Shown here piece by piece: positions 28,068-36,951 of a DNA stretch of 64,000 nucleotides. The notes beneath the pieces are model-generated. The model worked only from the letters and a program-made list of their open reading frames with translations, was not told the origin of the DNA and did no database searches. This DNA comes from Paenibacillus spiritus (GTDB lineage: Bacteria > Bacillota > Bacilli > Paenibacillales > Paenibacillaceae), in contig NZ_VYKK01000022.1 of NCBI RefSeq assembly GCF_008710135.1, positions 62,001 to 126,000 on the forward strand. Direction: 5' to 3'. Both the position numbers and the translations under genes were made by a program. How positions within the stretch are numbered: position 1 is the first letter of the stretch; each line of letters starts with the position of its first letter.

Positions 28068-30161
28068 ATGAACCAATTAATCCAAGTGGAAGAGAATGGC
28101 CTTGAGCTGCGGATCGAAATTACAGCAGAGGGCGATGTGCGCCTGCTGCACTTCGGCGCTTTTCGTCCTGAAAGCGAAATCAACGAGAAGGCGAAGCCGG
28201 GATTTCGGCTGATGGAAGTCCAATTATCCGGTGAAGACCGGGCGGAGTACCATGGGCGGTCGCATCGGGCTTCCTATCCCGGCCTGCGGCTTGTCTATAA
28301 CGGGCATCGCGACTACGCCGGAGAGAAGGGACGGAAGCTGGAAGTTATGCTCCGCGACCCCGCTACCGGGTTGCAGGCGGTCCAGCACTATCAGTTCTAC
28401 GACGGACTTACGGTGGTTCGATGCTGGAATGAGCTGAGCAATGAAGGAGCCGAGGCCGTTGGAGTCGAATACGTCTCCTCCTTTGCCCTGACCGGCTGCG
28501 ACCGGGAGGGCCAGGGAGACCGCAGCGACAAGATGGAGGTCTATCTGGCGCACAGCGGATGGCAAAGCGAACTGCAATGGCGCGCCTACACCCTGCCCGA
28601 GCTTGGCATGTCGCATCTGACGGACCGCGGGTCCAAGCGGATCGCCGCATCGAATACCGGCTCCTGGTCGTCGGCCGAGCTGCTGCCGATGGCCGTCATG
28701 CTGAACCGGGAGCACGGTTCGGCGCTGTTCTGGCAGATTGAGCATAACGGGTCCTGGCACTGGGAGCTGATCGACCAGTACGATCAGCTGACTCTGCTGG
28801 CGAGCGGACCGACCGAACACGACAATCACTGGTGGCTGCGGCTGGAGCCGGGCGAGAAGTTTATATCGGTGCCGGTAGCGGTCGGATCGGTGATCGGCGG
28901 ATTCGAGGAAGCGGCCGGTCAGCTTACCCGCTATCGCCGGACCATCCGGCGGACGAATGACGATAACCGGCTGCTGCGGGTCATTTTCAATGACTATATG
29001 AACTGTCTGTGGGGCAGTCCGACGACGGCGAAGCTGCTGCCGCTTATCGACGCCGCCGCCGAGATCGGAGCAGAATACTTCTGCATCGACGCCGGCTGGT
29101 ATGCCGAAGGGGAATGGTGGGACGGAGTCGGGGAATGGCTGCCTTCGCCGGAACGGTTCCCGGAAGGCATCGTCTACGTTCTGGATTATATCCGGAAGAA
29201 AGGGATGATCCCCGGACTGTGGCTGGAGCTGGAAGTCATGGGGATTCACAGTCCGAAGCTGAAGGATACGGATGATTCCTGGTTCTTCATGCGCCACGGA
29301 CGGCGGGTGATGGACCGCAGCCGCTATCAGCTCGATTACCGCAATCCGAAGGTTCGCGCCTATGCGGATTCGGTCATTGACCGTCTGGTTCGGGAGTATG
29401 GAGTCGGGTATATCAAGATGGATTACAATATCAACGCCGGTATCGGGACCGAGACGGATGCGGACAGCTATGGGGACGGCCTGCTCGGACATAACCGGGC
29501 TTATCTGGAATGGCTCGACGGCGTGTTCGCGCGGTATCCCGAGCTGGTCATCGAGAACTGCTCGAGCGGCGGGATGCGGATGGATTACGCCATGCTGAGC
29601 CGCTACAGCATTCAGTCCACCAGCGATCAGGACAACTATGTCCGTTATGCCTCCATTGCGGCCGGTTCCCCTGCGGGACTGACGCCGGAGCAGTCGGCGA
29701 TCTGGTCGTACCCGATGCGCGAGGGAGATGACAATGAAGTCATCTTCAACATGGTGAATGCGCTGCTGCTGCGGGTTCATCAGAGCGGTCACCTGGCGGA
29801 GCTGAGTCCGCGGCGGCGGGCGCTGGTGAAGGAGGCGCTGGATGTGTACAAAAGAATCCGCTCCGATATCCCCGAAGCGCTGCCCTTCTGGCCGCTGGGT
29901 CTGCCGGACCCGGCTTCGCCTTGGGTCAGTCTGGGCCTTGCCCGCGGCAACAAGCGCTATATCGCCCTGTGGCGCACGGCGGGCGATGAGCCCGGCACGG
30001 TACTCCCACTGCCGGCGCTGGCCGGGCGCGAAGCCGACGCCGAGTGCCTGTATCCGCGCGGGGCGGGATGCGAGCTCGCGTGGGACGCCGCCGCGGGCAC
30101 GCTGTCGGCCCAGCTGCCGCCCGGCGTGACGGCCCGGCTCATTGCGCTCACGGTGCGCTGA
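28068..30161 (+). CDS. GH36 alpha-galactosidase
   Basis: 697 residues, no signal peptide. N-terminal beta-sandwich (1-290), then a TIM barrel with CIDAGWYAEGEWWD (about 338), the nucleophile Asp in YIKMDYNINAG (about 448-458) and the acid/base Asp in the segment CSSGGMRMDYAMLSRY...STSDQDNY (about 498-525), and a C-terminal beta domain. It hydrolyses terminal alpha-galactosides such as melibiose or raffinose in the cytoplasm. Start ATG 28068 has GGGAGG 5 nt upstream; the 36-residue longer frame overlaps the promoter. No transporter is adjacent. Confidence 0.94.
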   Translation: MNQLIQVEENGLELRIEITAEGDVRLLHFGAFRPESEINEKAKPGFRLMEVQLSGEDRAEYHGRSHRASYPGLRLVYNGHRDYAGEKGRKLEVMLRDPATGLQAVQHYQFYDGLTVVRCWNELSNEGAEAVGVEYVSSFALTGCDREGQGDRSDKMEVYLAHSGWQSELQWRAYTLPELGMSHLTDRGSKRIAASNTGSWSSAELLPMAVMLNREHGSALFWQIEHNGSWHWELIDQYDQLTLLASGPTEHDNHWWLRLEPGEKFISVPVAVGSVIGGFEEAAGQLTRYRRTIRRTNDDNRLLRVIFNDYMNCLWGSPTTAKLLPLIDAAAEIGAEYFCIDAGWYAEGEWWDGVGEWLPSPERFPEGIVYVLDYIRKKGMIPGLWLELEVMGIHSPKLKDTDDSWFFMRHGRRVMDRSRYQLDYRNPKVRAYADSVIDRLVREYGVGYIKMDYNINAGIGTETDADSYGDGLLGHNRAYLEWLDGVFARYPELVIENCSSGGMRMDYAMLSRYSIQSTSDQDNYVRYASIAAGSPAGLTPEQSAIWSYPMREGDDNEVIFNMVNALLLRVHQSGHLAELSPRRRALVKEALDVYKRIRSDIPEALPFWPLGLPDPASPWVSLGLARGNKRYIALWRTAGDEPGTVLPLPALAGREADAECLYPRGAGCELAWDAAAGTLSAQLPPGVTARLIALTVR

Positions 30162-30234
30162 GCCGAAGGCCGCGCCGCCGCGGACGGCTTCAGGCGGGGT
30201 ATCACCGCCCCGCTTTGAAGCTGCGGGCAGACAG

Positions 30235-30269
30235 GAAGAGCCGTCCGGCAGTCAGCCGGGCGGCTCTTC
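30235..30269. terminator. hairpin between alpha-galactosidase and deacetylase genes
   Basis: GAAGAGCCGTCCGGC-AGTCA-GCCGGGCGGCTCTTC, 15-bp stem with one mismatch pair; CTGTTCTTCT follows on the plus strand. Convergent position suits both genes. Confidence 0.75.
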
Positions 30270-30277
30270 CTGTTCTT

Positions 30278-31123
30278 CTATTCCTGTTCCAGTCCGCGCT
30301 CAGAAACCGGGTCCTTCCCCAGGGCTCCGCGGCTCTCTCGCACCGGATCGGGAATCTGCGGCGGCGAATCCGAGCCTTCCGCCCTCTGCCGCAGACCGTG
30401 CACCGGTCGATGCTGCAGAAGCTCGGAGACCGTAACGAAGCGGTAATGCCTGCGCTGGAGCTCCGGCAGAATGATCCGCAGCGCTTGGACCGTCTGGGAG
30501 CTGCCGGGAACATAATCGTGCATCAGCACGATGTTGCCTCCCTTGACGCCGCGCAGCACCTTGGTAACGATATGGTTCACGCCCGGCCGGGCCCAATCCC
30601 AGGTATCCTGGTTCCAGGACCAGAGAACAAGCTGCATCCGGTTCCGCTTGATCAGTTCGACGACCGCTTCGTTGTACCAACCTCCCGGCGGGCGGAAGAG
30701 CACCGGCTTCAGGCCGGTTGCCTTCAGCACCGCTTCCTGGGTGCTGTCAATTTCCTTTAGCATGTCTCCCGCAGAGACGGCCTTCAGCGAGGGGTGGTGA
30801 TAGGTATGATTGCCGACCTCGTGTCCTGCAGCCAATTCAGCCCGGACGAGGTCCGGGTACCGGGCGACCTTGTCGCCAACCACAAAAAAGGTAGCCTTGG
30901 CGTTGTACTGCTTGAGCAGCGCCAGAATCTCCGGCGTATGGGAGCGGTCCGGCCCGTCATCGAAGGTCAGCGCCACGAGGGGGTCCTCCGTCGGAACCTC
31001 CCAGACGATCTCGCCGCGCTGCTCGTAATACTCGCGCCCCTTCGGAGAGGCTTCCGCGAAGCCGGAAGCAGAAGGAAGCAGCGCAATCAGAGCCGCGCAT
31101 CCCAGCAGGCGCAGTGCATTCAT
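30278..31123 (-). CDS. polysaccharide deacetylase (NodB/CE4)
   Basis: 281 residues from ATG 31123 (AAAGGAG 9 nt upstream). Signal peptide MNALRLLGCAALIALLPSAS to about 23. NodB motifs: LTFDDGPDRSH (about 53), HEVGNHTYHHPSL (about 100-112; metal His pair), FRPPGGWYN (about 143), SWNQDTWDW (about 166) and IVLMHD (about 193). Likely deacetylates N-acetyl sugars of peptidoglycan or another wall polymer outside the membrane. The C-terminal ~45 residues are charged and extend past the domain. Confidence 0.9.
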   Translation of the reverse strand: MNALRLLGCAALIALLPSASGFAEASPKGREYYEQRGEIVWEVPTEDPLVALTFDDGPDRSHTPEILALLKQYNAKATFFVVGDKVARYPDLVRAELAAGHEVGNHTYHHPSLKAVSAGDMLKEIDSTQEAVLKATGLKPVLFRPPGGWYNEAVVELIKRNRMQLVLWSWNQDTWDWARPGVNHIVTKVLRGVKGGNIVLMHDYVPGSSQTVQALRIILPELQRRHYRFVTVSELLQHRPVHGLRQRAEGSDSPPQIPDPVRESRGALGKDPVSERGLEQE

Positions 31124-31265
31124 CCTCTGTCGCTCCTTTCCTGACAACGCCTATAGCTTGCCATTCAGGACGTTTTATTATGCGGGAATAGGAAGGACGG
31201 CATCTGTTAACGGCAGCGGGCCATATAGTAGAATGATAGGATGAGAAGAGAGGAGATTCCTACAA

Positions 31266-32399
31266 GTGTACAGATTCAGCAAGCATTGGCTCTACAAGAC
31301 AGGCGGCCGCGCAGCCGCCGTTCTGCTGGCAGGCGCCCTGGCGCTGCCGGCGATTGTGCCGGCGAGAACCTCGGCAGCGGCCTCGCCGGTTCCATCCGCC
31401 GCGGTATCCGCTTCTCCGGCTTCCGTTCCCGCGAAGCCCGGGAAGTCTGCAGAGCCGCTGACCATGGCCTTTGCGGGCGATATTCTGCTGGACGGCTATG
31501 TCGGGAACCAGATTGCCCGCTACGGAACGAAGTATCCGTTCCTCAAGACGGCTCCGCTGCTGAAGCCTGCCGATCTGGCATTCGCCAATCTGGAGACGCC
31601 GGTCTCCATCCGCGGGAAGGCCTCGCAGGGCAAGACCTTTGTATTCCGTTCCAAGCCCGAGACGCTGGAGGGGCTGGTCTATGCCGGGATCGACGGCGTA
31701 ACCTTGGCGAATAACCATATTCTCGACTATGGACAGCAGGCGATGCTCGACACCCTGATTCATCTGGACCGCAACCGGATCGGGCGAACTGGGGCCGGAG
31801 CCAATATAAAGGAAGCGTTTCGTCCGTATGTGAAGACGATCGGCGGGAAATCCGTCGCGGTCCTCGGAGTCAGCCGGGTACTGTCCGGCCCTGCCTGGTA
31901 TGCCGGAGAGAAGACGCCGGGAGCGGCGTCGGCGTACACGGATGAGCCGATGCTCAGCGCCGTCCGGGCCAGCGCGAAGACGCATGATTTTACCGTCGTC
32001 TATATTCACTGGAACCAGGAGTTCAAGGACTACCCGGAAGCGTATGCCCGCAAGCTGGCCCGTTCCCTGATCGACAGCGGAGCCGATCTCATTATCGGAG
32101 CCCACAGCCATTGTCTGATGGGCGTGGAATACTACAAGCATAAACCAATTTACTATTCGCTCGGCAACTTCGTCTTCAACCGCTCCACAAGAGGAGGCGA
32201 CAAGACGCTCCGCTCGATGATTGCCACGTTCAAGCTCGACCCGGCGGGCAAGCTGACTTCCCGGGTTGTGCCGGTGCAGATCAAGCAGGGGCAGCCGACG
32301 CCGATGGATCCGTCATATAACCGGGTCACCTACAATCTGTTGAACAAGCTGTCCTACAACGCCGTAGTGGACACCTCGGGCAACGTGAGGGAGAAATAA
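31266..32399 (+). CDS. CapA-family (PGA-capsule type) metallophosphatase-like protein
   Basis: 377 residues, GTG 31266 with AGGAG 10 nt upstream. Signal peptide (RAAAVLLAGALALPAIVPA) plus an Ala/Ser/Pro linker to about residue 60. CapA domain: MAFAGDILLDGYV (about 67), ANLETPVS (about 110), TLANNHILDYG (about 147), YIHWNQEF (about 245), IIGAHSHCLMGVEYY (about 277) and YYSLGNFVFN (about 298). CapA proteins take part in poly-gamma-glutamate or capsule export; no capBC genes are nearby, so role is uncertain. Extracellular side of the membrane. Confidence 0.9.
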   Translation: MYRFSKHWLYKTGGRAAAVLLAGALALPAIVPARTSAAASPVPSAAVSASPASVPAKPGKSAEPLTMAFAGDILLDGYVGNQIARYGTKYPFLKTAPLLKPADLAFANLETPVSIRGKASQGKTFVFRSKPETLEGLVYAGIDGVTLANNHILDYGQQAMLDTLIHLDRNRIGRTGAGANIKEAFRPYVKTIGGKSVAVLGVSRVLSGPAWYAGEKTPGAASAYTDEPMLSAVRASAKTHDFTVVYIHWNQEFKDYPEAYARKLARSLIDSGADLIIGAHSHCLMGVEYYKHKPIYYSLGNFVFNRSTRGGDKTLRSMIATFKLDPAGKLTSRVVPVQIKQGQPTPMDPSYNRVTYNLLNKLSYNAVVDTSGNVREK

Positions 32400-32404
32400 G
32401 AACC

Positions 32405-32428
32405 GAAGGCCGAAAGGCCTTCTTTTTA
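32405..32428 (+). terminator. Rho-independent terminator of the CapA gene
   Basis: GAAGGCC-GAAA-GGCCTTC followed by TTTTTATT. Confidence 0.93.
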
Positions 32429-32440
32429 TTAGAAGAAAGA

Positions 32441-32480
32441 TGTCGAAAGCGAAAGCGAATCAACGGAGTCATTTGTCGAT
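32441..32480 (+). promoter_or_regulatory. Spo0A-box-like sites upstream of abrB
   Basis: TGTCGAA at 32441-32447 is a perfect 0A box; TGTCGAT at 32474-32480 has one mismatch. They are 28-67 bp upstream of the abrB -35. In Bacillus subtilis Spo0A represses abrB, though from boxes downstream of the promoter. Confidence 0.45.
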
Positions 32481-32507
32481 AAATATCGAAAAATGTAAAA
32501 AAATAAT

Positions 32508-32536
32508 TTGACATAAAACTTGCAGGACCTTACAAT
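32508..32536 (+). promoter_or_regulatory. sigma-A promoter of abrB
   Basis: TTGACA (32508-32513), 17-bp spacer, TACAAT (32531-32536). It leaves a leader of about 90 nt before ATG 32635. Confidence 0.8.
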
Positions 32537-32634
32537 TTGATAGAGAATGCTAAGTTTTACTCTACGCTGAGTAAATCGGTACGTTCAACAATAGAAGAAC
32601 ATTATACGAAGGGCCATACGGGAGGATGTTGACG

Positions 32635-32889
32635 ATGAAAGCAACAGGTATTGTAAGAAAAGTGGATGAGCTGGGACGGATCGTAATTCCGATCGAGCTG
32701 CGCAGAACGATGGGCATCGACATTAAGGACCCGCTTGAAATTTTTGTCGATGGGGAGAAGATTATTTTGCGCAAATACGAGCCTACCTGCATTTTCTCGG
32801 GAAGCTCGGAGAATCTGATTAACTTTAAGGGGAAAATGGTCAGCCGGGATATTCTGGACGAGCTGCTGGAGAGCTTCGACCGTGCCTAA
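32635..32889 (+). CDS. abrB: AbrB-type transition-state regulator
   Basis: 84 residues from ATG 32635 (MKATGIVRKVDELGRIVIPI), with GGGAGG 9 nt upstream. The N-terminal swapped-hairpin DNA-binding domain (1-50) is nearly the AbrB/Abh sequence: ELRRTMGI, LEIFVDGEKIILRKY. The C-terminal part is short and diverged. Represses many post-exponential genes in Bacillus; whether this is AbrB proper or Abh-like cannot be told. Confidence 0.88.
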   Translation: MKATGIVRKVDELGRIVIPIELRRTMGIDIKDPLEIFVDGEKIILRKYEPTCIFSGSSENLINFKGKMVSRDILDELLESFDRA

Positions 32890-32918
32890 GACGGCAAGCC
32901 CGCATATAGAGACGAGCG

Positions 32919-32955
32919 AACGGGGTGCCCGACAGGGCCCCCGTTTGTTTTGTTA
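32919..32955 (+). terminator. terminator of abrB
   Basis: AACGGGG-T-GCCC pairs with GGGC-CCCCGTT around GACA (one bulge), followed by TGTTTTGTT. Confidence 0.8.
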
Positions 32956-32974
32956 AGAGAGGAGGAGAAGCGCT

Positions 32975-33895
32975 GTGCAGAACGAACACCGGAGAGTGAC
33001 CATGCGGGACATTGCGGCCGAAGCCGGCGTATCGTCGGCGACGGTCTCCTATGTGCTGAACTACTCCGAGAAGGAGAAGATCAGCCACGAAACTAGGCTC
33101 CGGGTATTTGAAGCGGCCCGCAAGCTGAACTATGTGCCCGATATGACCGCCAAGACGCTGGCGAACCGTCAGAGCCGGATGATCGGACTGATTGCAGGCG
33201 GCAACCGCTCCCGGGGCCGAAGGCTGGAACAGTATGATCTGGTCGATGCGCTGCAAAAGGAGATGGGCCGCAGAGGCTACGATACGCTGCTGCTCTCGGC
33301 CGGAGATCCCGCTGAACAGATTCGGATCAGCCGCAGCCGTTCGCTCGACGGGGCTTTCCTGATCGATGTCGATACGGAGACGCTGAAGCAGCGGGTACAG
33401 CAGTTCGTTATTCCGCTTGTATTTATCGACAGCCATCTGGGCGACCCGCTTTTTCACGAGGTTCTCGGGGATTACGAGACAATCTTTCGCGCCGCAGCAC
33501 GGGAGGAAGAGCCGTTCTTCGTGGTGATGGAAGACGGCCCGGAAAGTTACGTCTACCGGCAGGCCGAGCGCGTATGCGGACGGGAGCATCTCTACGTGGA
33601 GGACGGCACCCGTTCCATGGAAGCGTTCCTCGGCGAAAGACGGGGTATGAGAGGCATCGTGCTGGGCGAAGCGCTAGGCGTACGGGCCGAGCGGCAGCTT
33701 GGAAGTGCCGGTCTGACGGTCGTAGTCGGCAGCGCAGAAGGCGGACTGCTGGCCCCGGGAACCCGCCGGATTCTGATCGACAGCGTCGTCAAAGCCGAAA
33801 TGGCTGCCGATCTTCTGGCGGAGATTTCGCAAATGCACACCGACCGGCCGTTTCCGCCGGCGATTATGCGGGTCTCTCCGGTTCCGCTCGATTGA
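32975..33895 (+). CDS. LacI-family transcriptional regulator
   Basis: 306 residues, GTG 32975 behind GAGGAGGAG. Helix-turn-helix at 9-30 (TMRDIAAEAGVSSATVSYVLN) with hinge KTLANRQSRMIGLI (about 58-72), then a periplasmic-binding-like sensor domain (AFLIDVD, GIVLGEALGVRAERQL). The residues after the DNA helix are NYSEKEKISHETR. Adjacent GH13 amylase gene has a palindrome next to its promoter, so it may be the target. Sugar effector unknown. Confidence 0.9.
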   Translation: MQNEHRRVTMRDIAAEAGVSSATVSYVLNYSEKEKISHETRLRVFEAARKLNYVPDMTAKTLANRQSRMIGLIAGGNRSRGRRLEQYDLVDALQKEMGRRGYDTLLLSAGDPAEQIRISRSRSLDGAFLIDVDTETLKQRVQQFVIPLVFIDSHLGDPLFHEVLGDYETIFRAAAREEEPFFVVMEDGPESYVYRQAERVCGREHLYVEDGTRSMEAFLGERRGMRGIVLGEALGVRAERQLGSAGLTVVVGSAEGGLLAPGTRRILIDSVVKAEMAADLLAEISQMHTDRPFPPAIMRVSPVPLD

Positions 33896-34074
33896 CCGGT
33901 CACAAAAATGTCGAGCCTTGTACGCCCGACAGAAGCTTCCGCTTAACCGTCTGCCGGAGAAGGTCTGAACGGGCTTGACAGGAGAGGCTTGCGGCCTCGC
34001 CGGCAGTCACTTAACGCCGAGGAGAGAAAGCTCGGAAAACGGCGGAAATTGGCGGTGCGAGCGTTCGTTCCCTC

Positions 34075-34103
34075 TTGACACCGTCGCTTCAAAAGCTTAC
34101 GAT
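34075..34103 (+). promoter_or_regulatory. sigma-A promoter of the GH13 gene
   Basis: TTGACA (34075-34080), 17-bp spacer, TACGAT (34098-34103). Confidence 0.75.
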
Positions 34104-34117
34104 TTGAGCTGACTTAA

Positions 34118-34135
34118 GCGCATAAGTTCATGCGC
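34118..34135. promoter_or_regulatory. operator-like palindrome downstream of the GH13 promoter
   Basis: GCGCAT-N6-ATGCGC, perfect arms, starting about 15 bp after the -10, at the expected transcript start. Position suits a repressor; the LacI regulator gene ends 220 bp upstream. Confidence 0.5.
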
Positions 34136-34164
34136 CAACCCGAATAGTGAAAGGAATGAGAGAG

Positions 34165-36003
34165 TTGGAACTGGCCTCTGTTATTCATGAACCGAAAGGC
34201 CCACTCTGCTATGCCGTCGATGCCCGCACGCTTCATATTCGTCTCAAGACCCGCAAGGGAGATGTCTCGGGGGTTACGCTGCTTGCCGCCGATCCGTTCA
34301 ACTGGCGTCCTTCGCCGGAGACGGGGATTTATGAGTATGCGACCGAGACGATGCAGCGGGTCGAAATGAAGAAGGAATACGTAACCCGGCTGCATGACTG
34401 CTGGTTCGCCGAAGTAACGGATATTCCTTGGGGCCGCGTGAAGTACGGATTTGTGCTGCATGACGGCGAGACTTCCTGCTTTGCAGGCTGTCATGATTTC
34501 ACGCCGATGGGAGAGAACGGAGAGCCGCCTGCCGATCATTCCAACTACTATATGTATCCTTACATCCTGGAAGAGGATCTGTACAAGGCACCGGCCTGGG
34601 TCAAGGATACGGTCTGGTATCAGATTTTTCCGGATCGCTTCAGCCGGGGAGGCCGGGAAGACGAGGCCGGGCTGCCGGAGTGGGGAAGCGAGGATGCCGA
34701 CAGCTACGACCGCATCTACGGCGGCAACCTGGAAGGGATCGTTACGCGGCTGGATTATATCAAGGAGCTCGGCGCTTCCGGAATTTATTTTACGCCGCTC
34801 TTCGTCTCCCCGAGCGCGCATAAATACGATACCAAGGACTACTTCCAGATTGATCCGCTCTTTGGCACCAACGAGATCTTTGGCACCCTGGTAAAAGAAG
34901 CCCACAAACGGGGCATCCGGGTCATGCTGGATGCGGTGTTCAACCACTGCGGCTACGAGCACCCGTTCTGGCAGGATGTGCTCAAGAACGGACGGGACTC
35001 CAAGTACTACGATTACTTCTATATTGTCGATCCCGAGCGACCGATTGCCCCGGAATCGCAGGAAGGCAAGTTCTATGGCGAGCATTTGAACTACCGGACC
35101 TTCGGTTTCACGGAATTTATGCCGAAATGGAATACCGCCAACCCGGAAGCGCGGGAATATCTGCTGAGCGTCGCTGAATTCTGGGTGAAGGAGTACGGCA
35201 TCGACGGCTGGCGCCTTGACGTTGCCAACGAGGTGTCGCATGAATTCTGGAGAGAATTCCGCAAGCGGGTCAAGGTCCTCAACCCGGATATCTATATCCT
35301 GGGAGAGAACTGGCTGAACTCCAACCCTTGGCTGCTGGGCGACCAGTTCGACGCCGTTATGAACTATGAATTCACAACTCCTGCGGTGCGCTTCTTCGGG
35401 ACGAACCTGCGCAATCAGGAGCCTTATGCTCCGACCGAGTTCATGCATGCGATCAACGAGCTGCTGATCGCCTATCCCAAGCCGGTTGCATCGAGTCTGT
35501 TCAATCTGCTGGACAGCCACGATACGGCGCGCATCCTGACCCTGTGCGGGGACAATCCGGATATCGCGGCTCTGGCCTATGTGTTCCAGCTGACCTATGC
35601 AGGCAGCCCGAGCATTTATTACGGCGGCGAAATCGGTCTCGGGGGAGACGAGCGCCACAACCGGCGCTGTATGCCCTGGAAGCCGGAGCAGCAGAACCGG
35701 AAGCTCTACGAGACTGTGCGCCGGCTGATTGCGCTGCGGCAGGAGCATCCGTCTTTCCGGGAAGTGGACATCGAATGGCTGCAGGCCGACGATGACAAGC
35801 GGACCTTGATCTACCGCAAGAACGCGCCTTCCGAGACGCTGTATGTCCTGATCCACCACTCGGCGGAGCCGCAGTCGGCTGACGTTCCCGAGGACTGGAA
35901 AGGCCGCAGCCTGACCGATTTAATGACGGGAGAGACCGTCGACGGAGATGCTCCTCTGAAGCTCGGGCCGTACGGCTTCCGCCTGCTGCTCGACCGTAAA
36001 TAA
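34165..36003 (+). CDS. GH13 neopullulanase / cyclomaltodextrinase-type amylase
   Basis: 612 residues from TTG 34165 (ELASVIHEPKGPLCYAVD), with AAAGGA 9 nt upstream. A GTG at 34147 and ATG at 34156 are in frame but lie before or at the RBS. N-terminal CBM34-like domain (1-125), then the GH13 barrel with region I DAVFNHCG (about 260), II GWRLDVANE (nucleophile Asp, about 352), III ILGENW (acid/base Glu, about 385), IV LLDSHDTAR (about 450). No signal peptide, so it works on imported maltodextrins. Belongs by its layout to the GH13_20 group. Confidence 0.92.
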   Translation: MELASVIHEPKGPLCYAVDARTLHIRLKTRKGDVSGVTLLAADPFNWRPSPETGIYEYATETMQRVEMKKEYVTRLHDCWFAEVTDIPWGRVKYGFVLHDGETSCFAGCHDFTPMGENGEPPADHSNYYMYPYILEEDLYKAPAWVKDTVWYQIFPDRFSRGGREDEAGLPEWGSEDADSYDRIYGGNLEGIVTRLDYIKELGASGIYFTPLFVSPSAHKYDTKDYFQIDPLFGTNEIFGTLVKEAHKRGIRVMLDAVFNHCGYEHPFWQDVLKNGRDSKYYDYFYIVDPERPIAPESQEGKFYGEHLNYRTFGFTEFMPKWNTANPEAREYLLSVAEFWVKEYGIDGWRLDVANEVSHEFWREFRKRVKVLNPDIYILGENWLNSNPWLLGDQFDAVMNYEFTTPAVRFFGTNLRNQEPYAPTEFMHAINELLIAYPKPVASSLFNLLDSHDTARILTLCGDNPDIAALAYVFQLTYAGSPSIYYGGEIGLGGDERHNRRCMPWKPEQQNRKLYETVRRLIALRQEHPSFREVDIEWLQADDDKRTLIYRKNAPSETLYVLIHHSAEPQSADVPEDWKGRSLTDLMTGETVDGDAPLKLGPYGFRLLLDRK

Positions 36004-36012
36004 AGCCTGCGT

Positions 36013-36055
36013 AAGCGCGGATTGCCCGGCCTTGGCCTTGGCGCCGCGCTTTTTT
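36013..36055 (+). terminator. terminator of the GH13 gene
   Basis: AAGCGCGG pairs with CCGCGCTT across a 23-nt structured loop, followed directly by six T. Confidence 0.75.
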
Positions 36056-36132
36056 GGAAGACAGGGCTGGCAGGCCGCGGTCCCATTCGATAAGATGGAA
36101 GGGTCAGGAATAGAGAGAAGGAGGAGATCATA

Positions 36133-36858
36133 TTGAACCTCAATCAAGAGAATTGCCCCGAAGCGGGCACCGGCGCCTCCGGGCTGCAGAGACCGGAAGC
36201 GATCATCTTCGACATGGACGGCACGCTGTTCCAGACGGAGAGTCTGCTGCTGCCGGCGTATCACAAGATGTTCGACATTCTGCGGGAAGAAGGCTTGTAT
36301 CAGGGGCCAACGCCTCCCGATGAGCGAATTCTTAGCGGACTCGGGATGCTGCTCAAAGACATCTGGATGAAGGTCATACCTGAAGCGGACGAATCCGTTC
36401 ACCGCCGGGCGGACGAAGTGCTCCTGAAGCTGGAGATTGAAGGGATCGAATCCGGCGCCGGGAAGCTCTATCCGGAAGTGGAGTCTACACTCCGCGCGTT
36501 GAAGGACAAAGGCTTCCGCCTGTTTGTCGCCAGCAACGGGCTGGAGAATTATATCCACAGCATTGTGGTGGTGAACCGGATGGAAGACCTGTTCGACGGG
36601 CTCTACAGCGCCGGGAAGCAGGGAACCGAGACGAAGGTGGAGCTCGTTCGCATGCTGCTTGAAGAGAACGGCATCACGCGGGCCTGGATGGTCGGCGACC
36701 GGTCCTCCGATGTGCAGGCAGGCCAAGAGAACGGCCAGACCGTCATCGGCTGCGCATATGCGGGCTTTGGCAAGAATGACGAGCTGAAGGGCTCCGATGT
36801 CATTATTCATTCGTTCGCCGAGCTGCTGGAGCTGGCAGACCGCAGTCGTCAGGAGTAG
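36133..36858 (+). CDS. HAD-superfamily phosphatase
   Basis: 241 residues, TTG 36133 with GGAGGAG upstream. HAD motifs: I IFDMDGTLFQTES (about 24-36), II FVASNGLENY (about 133-142), III Lys in TETKVELVRML (about 170), IV MVGDRSSDVQAG (about 187). A helical cap lies between I and II, as in phosphoglycolate-phosphatase-like or beta-phosphoglucomutase-like enzymes. The first ~20 residues precede the domain. Neighbours process maltodextrins, but a sugar-phosphate role is only a guess. Confidence 0.88.
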   Translation: MNLNQENCPEAGTGASGLQRPEAIIFDMDGTLFQTESLLLPAYHKMFDILREEGLYQGPTPPDERILSGLGMLLKDIWMKVIPEADESVHRRADEVLLKLEIEGIESGAGKLYPEVESTLRALKDKGFRLFVASNGLENYIHSIVVVNRMEDLFDGLYSAGKQGTETKVELVRMLLEENGITRAWMVGDRSSDVQAGQENGQTVIGCAYAGFGKNDELKGSDVIIHSFAELLELADRSRQE

Positions 36859-36913
36859 GGAGACGAAATTTCCGGTCGCCCGAATCATTTCTTGTCCCGC
36901 TTTCTCATAAAGT

Positions 36914-36927
36914 GTACAAGTCTGTAC
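36914..36927. promoter_or_regulatory. palindrome upstream of the LysE gene
   Basis: GTACA-AGTC-TGTAC, a perfect 5-4-5 inverted repeat 25 bp before the start codon; operator candidate. Confidence 0.3.
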
Positions 36928-36951
36928 CCTTTGGCATGGGAGTGAGGAAGC

